64,000 nucleotides of DNA from Streptomyces xylophagus. Its GTDB lineage: Bacteria; Actinomycetota; Actinomycetes; Streptomycetales; Streptomycetaceae. The position numbers and the translations under genes are program-made. Where the stretch lies: contig NZ_JNWO01000015.1 in NCBI RefSeq assembly GCF_000716435.1, positions 310,001 to 374,000 on the forward strand, in the 5' to 3' direction. The notes beneath the pieces are model-generated. The model saw only the letters and a program-made list of their open reading frames with translations. It was not told the DNA's origin and made no database searches. Shown one piece after another: positions 42,325 through 50,982 of the stretch. The first letter of the stretch is position 1, and the number at the start of each line of letters is the position of its first letter.

Positions 42325-42361
42325 CAAGTCGTCACCCGATCACGTTTCTGGAAGGAACAGC

Positions 42362-43528
42362 ATGTCCGGCAAGAACAGCCCGCAGCACCAGGCAGCGACG
42401 GGCGAGACGGAGCCCGCCCCGGCCCCGGACACCACCGCGGGCACCCCCGAGGCCGGAGCGGCACTCCCGCCCACCAGCGGCGAGACGGCGGCCGACCCCG
42501 GCACCACGGAGACCGCGGCCAAGGCGGAAGCCGCGCTGACGACCCCGTCACGGGCGGCCACCGCGGCCCGGCTCCCGGCGACGGGCGAGGCCGCGCACCC
42601 GGAAGCGGAACCCGACACCCATGCCCCCGCCCATGCCCACGCCGACATCGACGACGGCGAGGGTGCCGACGCCATGGCCGGAGCCGGAGGCGGGGGCGAA
42701 GAGGCCGCCGCGGCGGCCCCCGCCTTCGGCCGCCCCTCCCGCGGCCTGCTGGCCGGAGCCGCCATCGCGGGAGCGCTGCTGATCGGGGTGCCGTTCCTGG
42801 TGTCCGGCATGCTGGGCGGGTCGAATGCGGACGGGAAGCCGTCGGACAAGGTGGCCGACGCGGGCACCGTGCTGAACGGGTCGACGACGAACATCGGTGC
42901 GGGCGCCTACGGTTCGGCCAGCCCGGACCCGTCCTCCGCCTCGCCCAAGCCGTCGCCCTCGAAGGGCGGCGGCAAGAAGGACACGGTGAAGAACGGCGCG
43001 GGCGCCGCGGCTGCCGGCGGGGCCGGTGCCGGAGTGGTCGCGGGCAGTTCCGCCGAAGCCCCCAAGAAGGCGTCCTCCGGCGGGAGTTCGAAGAAGAAGA
43101 CCACCACGACCAAGGTCACGGCCACCAAGACGGTGACCGTCGCGCCCGGCACCACGATCTACAGCCACGCCTCCAACAAGTGCATCGAGATGGTGGGGCA
43201 CAAGGGCGCGGACGGCGCACATCTGCGGATCTGGAGCTGCAACAGCCAGAACTGGCAGAAGTGGGACTTCCGTTCGGACGGCACGATCCGCTCCATGGGC
43301 CTGTGCATGGACGTCGCCTGGGGCTCGTCTGCCAACGGCGCGGTGATCCAGCTCGCGGTGTGCAGCGGCAACCCGGCCCAGCAGTTCCGCCTCAACTCCA
43401 GCAACGACCTGGTCAATCCGCAGGCCAACAAGTGCGTGGACGTCAAGGACCAGAAGACCGCCAACGGCACCCCGCTCCAACTCTGGGACTGCAACGGCCA
43501 GGACAACCAGAAATGGAGCACCCGCTGA
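42362..43528 (+). CDS. Membrane-anchored ricin-type (beta-trefoil) lectin protein
   Basis: A 388-residue protein. Residues 1-129 are a Pro/Ala/Glu/His-rich, probably cytoplasmic region. Residues ~130-152 (GLLAGAAIAGALLIGVPFLV) are a single membrane helix. A Lys/Ser/Gly/Thr linker precedes a ricin-B beta-trefoil at ~265-388. The trefoil has three subrepeats, each with a cysteine pair (KCIEM...WSC, LCMDV...AVC, KCVDV...WDC) and QxW-type endings (QNWQKW, PAQQF, DNQKW). Such domains bind galactose-type or other glycans. It starts 37 bp after the giant gene with a good ribosome site (GGAAGGA), so it probably belongs to the same operon. It could anchor the secreted giant at the envelope or bind cell-wall polysaccharide; partner and ligand are inferred. 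Confidence 0.85.
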   Translation: MSGKNSPQHQAATGETEPAPAPDTTAGTPEAGAALPPTSGETAADPGTTETAAKAEAALTTPSRAATAARLPATGEAAHPEAEPDTHAPAHAHADIDDGEGADAMAGAGGGGEEAAAAAPAFGRPSRGLLAGAAIAGALLIGVPFLVSGMLGGSNADGKPSDKVADAGTVLNGSTTNIGAGAYGSASPDPSSASPKPSPSKGGGKKDTVKNGAGAAAAGGAGAGVVAGSSAEAPKKASSGGSSKKKTTTTKVTATKTVTVAPGTTIYSHASNKCIEMVGHKGADGAHLRIWSCNSQNWQKWDFRSDGTIRSMGLCMDVAWGSSANGAVIQLAVCSGNPAQQFRLNSSNDLVNPQANKCVDVKDQKTANGTPLQLWDCNGQDNQKWSTR

Positions 43529-43535
43529 ACACGGC

Positions 43536-43569
43536 GGTGCCGCCGCACCTTTGACGGCACGGCGGCACC
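43536..43569. terminator. Bidirectional terminator between convergent genes
   Basis: GGTGCCGCCG (43536-43545) and CGGCGGCACC (43560-43569) form a perfect 10-bp stem with a 14-base loop, in the 55-bp gap where the lectin gene (+) and the MurA-type gene (-) converge. Confidence 0.65.
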
Positions 43570-43583
43570 CCTGCGGTCACAGC

Positions 43584-45113
43584 TCAGATGTCCCGGAAGA
43601 TCTCGATCTGCGCCCCGATCGAGTTGAGCCGCTCCGCCAGATCCTCGTAACCGCGGTTGATGACATACACGTTCCGCAGCACGGACGTCCCCTCCGCCGC
43701 CATCATCGCGAGCAGCACGACCACGGCCGGCCGCAGCGCCGGCGGGCACATCATCTCGGCGGCGCGCCAGCGGGTCGGGCCCTCGACCAACACCCGGTGC
43801 GGGTCGAGGAGTTGGAGACGGCCGCCGAGGCGGTTGAGGTCGGTGAGGTAGATCGCGCGGTTGTCGTAGACCCAGTCGTGGATGAGGGTCTGGCCCTGAG
43901 CGACCGCCGCGATCGCCGCGAAGAACGGGACGTTGTCGATGTTCAGGCCGGGGAACGGCATCGGGTGGATCTTGTCGATCGGCGCCTCCAGCTTGGAGGG
44001 CCGGACCGTGAGGTCCACCAGGCGTGTGCGGCCGTTGTCGGCGACGTACTCGGGTGTGCGGTCGTGGTCGAGGCCCATCTCCTCCAGGACCGCGAGCTCG
44101 ATCTCCAGGAACTCGATGGGCACCCGGCGGACCGTCAGCTCCGACTCGGTGACGACGGCCGCGGCGAGCAGGCTCATCGCCTCGACCGGGTCCTCGGAGG
44201 GCGAGTAGTCGACGTCGACGTCGATGGTCGGCACGCCGTGCACGGTGAGGGTGGTGGTGCCGATGCCCTCGACCCGTACGCCGAGCGCCTCCAGGAAGAA
44301 GCAGAGGTCCTGGACCATGTAGTTGGAGGACGCGTTGCGGATGACCGTGGCGCCGTCGTGGCGGGCGGCGGCGAGCAGCGCGTTCTCGGTGACGGTGTCG
44401 CCGCGCTCGGTCAGCACGATCGGCCGGTCGGGGGAGACGGACCGGTCGACCTGCGCGTGGTACAGCCCCTCGGTGGCGGCGATGTCGAGCCCGAACCGCC
44501 GCAGCGCGATCATGTGCGGCTCGATGGTGCGCGTGCCGAGGTCGCAACCGCCCGCGTACGGCAGCTTGAAGCTGTCCATGCGGTGCAGCAGCGGGCCGAG
44601 GAACATGATGATCGAGCGCGTGCGCTTGGCGGCCTCCGCGTCGATCGCGGCCATCTCCAGCTCGGCCGGCGGCACGATCTCCAGGTCGACACCGTCGTTG
44701 ATCCAGCGGGTGCGGACGCCGATCGAGCCGAGTACCTCCAGAAGGCGGTACACCTCCTCGATCCGCGCGACCCGGCGCAGCACTGTGCGCCCCTTGTTGA
44801 GGAGCGAGGCGCACAGCAGTGCCACGCACGCGTTCTTGCTGGTCTTCACATCGATCGCGCCGGAGAGCCGACGACCGCCGACCACCCGCAGATGCATCGG
44901 ACCGGCGTAGCCCAGAGAGACGATCTCGCTGTCCAGGGCTTCACCGATTCGAGCGATCATCTCAAGGCTGATGTTTTGGTTGCCGCGCTCGATGCGATTG
45001 ACGGCGCTCTGACTGGTGCCGAGCGCCTCGGCAAGCTGTGTCTGTGTCCAGCCCCGGTGCTGTCGAGCGTCACGGATGAGCTTGCCGATACGTACGAGGT
45101 AGTCGTCTGCCAT
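43584..45113 (-). CDS. murA: UDP-N-acetylglucosamine 1-carboxyvinyltransferase (MurA) paralogue with N-terminal XRE helix-turn-helix
   Basis: A 509-residue fusion. Residues 1-66 are an XRE/Cro-type HTH (WTQTQLAEALGTSQSAVNRIE). Residues ~70-509 are a MurA/EPSP-synthase fold. MurA transfers enolpyruvate from PEP to UDP-GlcNAc, the first committed step of peptidoglycan synthesis. Key features are kept: SKNACVALLCASLL matches the Lys-Asn substrate motif, and GGCDLGTR supplies the active-site cysteine C190, equivalent to E. coli Cys115, the fosfomycin target. MurA lacks a DNA-binding domain in most bacteria, so this paralogue may also regulate, or bind DNA in response to its substrate (inference). 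From memory, S. coelicolor has a second MurA gene next to aconitase, as here. A palindrome lies just upstream of its start. Confidence 0.9.
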   Translation of the reverse strand: MADDYLVRIGKLIRDARQHRGWTQTQLAEALGTSQSAVNRIERGNQNISLEMIARIGEALDSEIVSLGYAGPMHLRVVGGRRLSGAIDVKTSKNACVALLCASLLNKGRTVLRRVARIEEVYRLLEVLGSIGVRTRWINDGVDLEIVPPAELEMAAIDAEAAKRTRSIIMFLGPLLHRMDSFKLPYAGGCDLGTRTIEPHMIALRRFGLDIAATEGLYHAQVDRSVSPDRPIVLTERGDTVTENALLAAARHDGATVIRNASSNYMVQDLCFFLEALGVRVEGIGTTTLTVHGVPTIDVDVDYSPSEDPVEAMSLLAAAVVTESELTVRRVPIEFLEIELAVLEEMGLDHDRTPEYVADNGRTRLVDLTVRPSKLEAPIDKIHPMPFPGLNIDNVPFFAAIAAVAQGQTLIHDWVYDNRAIYLTDLNRLGGRLQLLDPHRVLVEGPTRWRAAEMMCPPALRPAVVVLLAMMAAEGTSVLRNVYVINRGYEDLAERLNSIGAQIEIFRDI

Positions 45114-45125
45114 GAGGCCGAGGTT

Positions 45126-45141
45126 ATCTCAGATATGAGAT
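45126..45141. promoter_or_regulatory. Palindrome upstream of the HTH-MurA gene, candidate autoregulatory operator
   Basis: ATCTCA-GATA-TGAGAT, 6-bp arms around four bases, ends 13 bases upstream of the ATG at 45113. Its size suits an XRE-type dimer. The spacing suggests repression of the gene's own promoter. Confidence 0.45.
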
Positions 45142-45177
45142 GGCGCCTCTTGAGGGGGCCGTTCGGGTGACGGCCGG

Positions 45178-45375
45178 TCAGTCGTCCTTCTTGGTACGAG
45201 TCTTGCGCCACCCGAAAGGTCCGGGCAAATTCATCGATGTCGTACGACGTCCTGATGTGCTGCGCGTGTACCGCGGACCGCGCTTGCCGCCTGTCGTGAA
45301 CGACATGGACCCTTTGCTGATGTTCAACCGGAGCCAAGGAAGGATCCGGAAGCTCTTGCGGAACGTGAGCGGCAT
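45178..45375 (-). CDS. Small basic DUF4236-family protein
   Basis: A 65-residue basic protein that fits the DUF4236 pattern: FRKSFRILPWLRLNISKGS, then a Gly-rich strand (TTGGKRGPRYT), an Arg/Thr segment and an NLPGPFG turn. The family is short, widespread and of unknown function. The start at 45375 has a purine-rich ribosome site (AAAGGGGG). It lies 64 bp upstream of the HTH-MurA gene on the same strand, so co-transcription is possible. Small size limits certainty, but the family motif makes chance unlikely. Confidence 0.72.
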   Translation of the reverse strand: MPLTFRKSFRILPWLRLNISKGSMSFTTGGKRGPRYTRSTSGRRTTSMNLPGPFGWRKTRTKKDD

Positions 45376-45444
45376 CCCGCCCCCTTTCGTCCCGCACCGG
45401 GTACCCCGAAGGCATGCGGGTATGGCGCCCGCGGGCGCCTGTTC

Positions 45445-46053
45445 TCAGAGCGGCGGCCAGTTCCGCAGCGCCGCGTCGGCCACCCGCTGGAGTTCGGTAC
45501 GGGTGGCGCCGCCGGCGGCCTGGACGGCGATGCCGTTCCCCAGTGTCATGAGGTAACGGGCGAGCAGTTCCGCGTCCGCGTCCGGGGGCAGATCGCCCTC
45601 GTCGACAGCCCGCTGAAACCTGTGGCGCAGGCCGGCGCGGCCGTCGTCGCGCCAGGCGGTCAGGGTCTCCTGGGCGGCCCGTCCGGAGTCGCCGGCGGCC
45701 AGCGAGCCCTGCACGCCCAGACATCCAGCGGGGCAGTCGGGGCGGGTGGTCGTCCTGACCGCGCCGGCGAGGAACGCCGTGGCCACTTCCCGGGCGGTCG
45801 GCTCCTCCATCGCGCGGGCCGCATAGGACGCGGGGCCCTGTGTGTAGCGCTCCAGGGCCTTGCGGAAGAGCTCCTCCTTGTTGCCGAAGGCCGCGTACAT
45901 GCTCTTGCGGGTGATGCCCATGGCGCTGGTCAGGTCGGTCAGGCTGGCGCCCTCGTAGCCCTGTTCCCAGAAGACCAGCATGGCCTGCTCCAGGGCCTCG
46001 TCGGCGTCGAAGCCTCTCGGCCGGCCGATCGGTGCTTTCCGGGTGATCTCCAC
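45445..46053 (-). CDS. TetR/AcrR-family transcriptional repressor
   Basis: A 202-residue protein with an N-terminal TetR HTH at residues ~12-58 (ALEQAMLVFWEQGYEGASLT, then GITRKSMYAAFGNKEELF) and a helical ligand-binding C-terminal domain. CPAGCLGVQGSLA in the C-terminal half is typical of TetR proteins controlling oxidoreductases. It starts with GTG at 46053, preceded by GAGGAGG, and is divergent from the dehydrogenase at 46146. The shared intergenic region has a large double palindrome, so it very likely represses both genes until a small ligand binds. The ligand cannot be told from sequence. Confidence 0.93.
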   Translation of the reverse strand: MEITRKAPIGRPRGFDADEALEQAMLVFWEQGYEGASLTDLTSAMGITRKSMYAAFGNKEELFRKALERYTQGPASYAARAMEEPTAREVATAFLAGAVRTTTRPDCPAGCLGVQGSLAAGDSGRAAQETLTAWRDDGRAGLRHRFQRAVDEGDLPPDADAELLARYLMTLGNGIAVQAAGGATRTELQRVADAALRNWPPL

Positions 46054-46072
46054 GGCGCGATCCTACCTCCTC

Positions 46073-46124
46073 GATACCGATCGGTGCAGAAGCGCTACTG
46101 TCCACTTCTGCACCGATCGGTATC
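46073..46124. promoter_or_regulatory. Double operator of the TetR/dehydrogenase pair
   Basis: A perfect inverted repeat with 20-bp arms (46073-46092 and 46105-46124) and a 12-base spacer. Each arm contains its own palindrome ACCGATCGGT, centred 36 bp apart. It sits between the two divergent starts and abuts the regulator's ribosome site, as expected for a TetR-type operator bound by two dimers. Confidence 0.8.
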
Positions 46125-46145
46125 TAAGTTTGAGGAGCTCAGGTA

Positions 46146-46892
46146 ATGGGACAGTTCGAAGGCAAGACCGCCGTCGTCACCGGCGGCGGCACCGGAATCG
46201 GCCTGGCCACCGCAGCGCGGCTGGCGTCCGAGGGGGCCCACGTGTTCATCACCGGCAGGCGCAAGGACGCGCTCGAAGAGGCTGCCGGGTCGATCGGTCC
46301 CGCCGTCGCCGCGATTCCGGGCGACATATCCGAGCCGGCCGACCTGGACCGGCTCTACGACGCGGTCCGCGACCGGGGCCGGGGCCTGGACGTACTGTTC
46401 GCCAACGCGGGCGTGGCGACGTTCGCGTCGCTGGAGCAGGCCACCCCGGAGCAGTTCGACCGGATCTTCGGCGTCAACGTCCGGGGCACTTGGCTCACCG
46501 TGCAGAAGGCGCTGCCGCTGCTCAACGACGGCGCCTCCGTCATCCTCAACGACTCCATCCGCGCCGACGACGGCTGGGAGACCTTCGGCCTGTACGCGGC
46601 GTCCAAGGCCGCGGTCCGGTCCCTCGGGCGGACCCTGGCCAACGAGCTGAAGGGCCGGGGTGTCCGGGTCAACATGGTCGCGCCGGGCGCGATCGACACC
46701 CCCGGGGTCGATACCGCCGTCGGCGCGGAGAACGCGGCGGCCGTCAAGGCGGACCTCGCGACGGGGGTCCCGATCGGCCGGATGGGTCGACCGGAGGAAG
46801 TCGCCGCGGCCGTGGCCTTCCTCGCCTCGGCGGACAGCAGCTTCATGCTCGGCAGCACCCTGTACGTCGACGGTGGCGAGAAGCAGTTCTGA
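46146..46892 (+). CDS. Short-chain dehydrogenase/reductase (classical SDR)
   Basis: A 248-residue NAD(P)-dependent oxidoreductase of usual SDR length. The Rossmann motif is TGGGTGIG (residues 12-19), followed by NAG (87-89) and catalytic S137, Y150 and K154 (YAASK). Basic residues after beta-2 (FITGRRK) point to NADP(H). The C-terminal end (LYVDGGEKQF) is typical of the family. The substrate is unknown. The gene is divergent from the TetR repressor with a shared operator, so expression is probably induced by its own substrate or a related electrophile (inference). The start at 46146 has GAGGAG eight bases upstream. Confidence 0.93.
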   Translation: MGQFEGKTAVVTGGGTGIGLATAARLASEGAHVFITGRRKDALEEAAGSIGPAVAAIPGDISEPADLDRLYDAVRDRGRGLDVLFANAGVATFASLEQATPEQFDRIFGVNVRGTWLTVQKALPLLNDGASVILNDSIRADDGWETFGLYAASKAAVRSLGRTLANELKGRGVRVNMVAPGAIDTPGVDTAVGAENAAAVKADLATGVPIGRMGRPEEVAAAVAFLASADSSFMLGSTLYVDGGEKQF

Positions 46893-46963
46893 CCGGTTTC
46901 GCGCGCACTGGGAGGGGGCGGCCGGGATCCGGGCATGACCAGCCCGCCCCCATGTACTAGAGT

Positions 46964-46981
46964 TATCTCGACATCGAGATA
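46964..46981. promoter_or_regulatory. TamR/MarR-like operator palindrome upstream of aconitase
   Basis: TATCTCGA-CA-TCGAGATA, 8-bp arms with a two-base spacer, about 140 bp upstream of the aconitase start. The MarR-type regulator TamR of S. coelicolor is reported to bind upstream of aconitase and respond to citrate-type ligands. The exact consensus is from memory and unchecked. Confidence 0.5.
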
Positions 46982-47020
46982 TCTGCCGAGGTGCACCGCA
47001 GCCGCACACTCCGCCGAGCC

Positions 47021-47054
47021 GACAGTAAGGCTTACCTAACTTAGCCTTACCTTA
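47021..47054. promoter_or_regulatory. Two overlapping iron-box (DmdR/IdeR)-like sites
   Basis: Read on the minus strand, 47036-47054 matches the 19-bp iron-box consensus TTAGGTTAGGCTAACCTAA at 14 positions, and 47021-47039 matches at 12. They overlap by four bases. In an otherwise GC-rich region they suggest iron-dependent repression of this Fe-S enzyme. Confidence 0.5.
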
Positions 47055-47074
47055 GCGGATCGGCCAAGACGTAG

Positions 47075-49837
<2,763 letters not shown>

Positions 49838-49858
49838 CGGACCCGGTACGGCGGTTGA

Positions 49859-49890
49859 GGGCCGCATCCCCGGTGACGGGGGTGCGGCCC
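49859..49890 (+). terminator. Strong terminator after aconitase
   Basis: A 13-bp stem with one G-U pair (49859-49871 with 49878-49890), a six-base loop, then CTTCG. It lies 21 bp after the aconitase stop and just before the convergent regulator gene. Confidence 0.85.
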
Positions 49891-49901
49891 TTCGCGTGCT
49901 C

Positions 49902-50903
49902 CTACAGCCAGCCGCGCTGCGCCGCCCGCAGCCCGAGCTGGAAACGGCTCGCCGCCCCGAGCCGTTCCTGCAGGTCGCTCACCCGCCGCCGCAGCGTGCG
50001 CAGACTGATCCCCAGATGGCGGGCGACCGCCTCGTCCTTCAGCCCGGCCGCCAGCAGCCGCGTCAACGCCTCCTCGTCCTCGGAGAGTTCGCCGTTCCCC
50101 CCGGGCCGGCCGAGCGGAGTCGCCTGCTGCCAGGCCAGCTCGAAGAGCTTCTGCAGGGCCTCGGTCACCGCCGAGTGCCATACGACGACGGCACAGTAGC
50201 CGCCCGCCTCCGACGAGGTCAGCGGGAGCAGGGCCCGGCGTCCGTCGACCACCAGCAGTTTGAGCGGCACGGACGGCAACACCCGTGCCTGCTCGCCGAG
50301 TTCGACCATGTTCCAGGCGCGGGACAGGGCGTTCGGATCCTCCAGGGCGGTCGCCGAGTAGATGCCGCGCGAGACGATCCCGCGCTTGAGCAGATCGGCC
50401 TGGAGGTCCACCTGCGGTGCGGGCGGGGCGAGATACGGCGGGGTGTCGAAGAGGCACACCTCGTGCTCCGCGCGGGCGTACATCTCCTCCAGGCGGGCCG
50501 CGATGGCTCCCTCGCCGGAGGCGACCTCGATCAGCCGGGACGGCTCCTCGCGCAGCAGTCCTGCCTCGTACGCGGTGGCCATCTCCTCGGCGGTGGCGGC
50601 GACCAGTTCGGACTCCGTCTCGCGCCGCCGGATCAGCGCACGGATCGCCACCCGCGGGTCGACCGCGCGCAACCCGCCCATGGAGTCCGGCGGTTGGAGC
50701 AGTCCCAGCGCGAGCAGCCGGTCGCAGGCCTCACGCAGCTCGGCCGGGGTGGCCCTGGCCATCAGCGCCCAGCCGCCCGCGCCCGCGTCGGGCTGATGGA
50801 GAATCGACTGGTACACCCGCTCGTCGAAGGCCGAGACCCCCACCGCGGCCCAGGGGCTCGCGGCAGGGGTCTGTCGTGCAGGATCTTGTGCCGTGTTCAC
50901 CAT
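49902..50903 (-). CDS. LuxR-type HTH transcriptional regulator
   Basis: A 333-residue regulator. Residues ~25-75 look like a TrmB-type winged helix (FDERVYQSILHQ ... LREACDRLLALGLL). The middle is a phospholipase-D/TrmB-like sensor region (CLFDTPPYLA, GIVSRGIYSA). Residues ~270-320 form a LuxR/GerE-type HTH (LAAGLKDEAVARHLGISLRT). Proteins of this layout are common next to secreted proteases in Streptomyces; here the neighbour 79 bp upstream on the same strand is a subtilase. It does not look like a two-component receiver, since there is no N-terminal Asp pocket. Target and ligand are unknown. Confidence 0.85.
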   Translation of the reverse strand: MVNTAQDPARQTPAASPWAAVGVSAFDERVYQSILHQPDAGAGGWALMARATPAELREACDRLLALGLLQPPDSMGGLRAVDPRVAIRALIRRRETESELVAATAEEMATAYEAGLLREEPSRLIEVASGEGAIAARLEEMYARAEHEVCLFDTPPYLAPPAPQVDLQADLLKRGIVSRGIYSATALEDPNALSRAWNMVELGEQARVLPSVPLKLLVVDGRRALLPLTSSEAGGYCAVVVWHSAVTEALQKLFELAWQQATPLGRPGGNGELSEDEEALTRLLAAGLKDEAVARHLGISLRTLRRRVSDLQERLGAASRFQLGLRAAQRGWL

Positions 50904-50935
50904 GGCTCGCCACGGTAGGGGTTCTTTGTTAAGAA

Positions 50936-50965
50936 TCCTTACAGTGGCTCGGCCCGTCCGTTCAA
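50936..50965 (-). promoter_or_regulatory. Candidate sigma-70-type promoter of the LuxR-type gene
   Basis: On the minus strand, TTGAAC (50965-50960) and TAAGGA (50941-50936) are separated by 18 bases and lie 33 bp upstream of the start. This AT-rich patch stands out from its GC-rich surroundings. Confidence 0.35.
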
Positions 50966-50982
50966 TTCAGGTCACTCCAGGC

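Noticed and set aside
5365..42324. Giant multi-domain frame as a polyketide or peptide synthetase
   Set aside because: No ketosynthase, acyltransferase, carrier, adenylation or condensation motif is visible; the motifs are proteases, strands and coiled coils.
5365..42324. Giant frame as an assembly artefact of a single cassette
   Set aside because: The four cassettes differ in sequence, linkers and catalytic-site variants (GLRD against GLPD; degenerate last OTU), which a collapsed or duplicated assembly would not create. Long-read support would still be useful.
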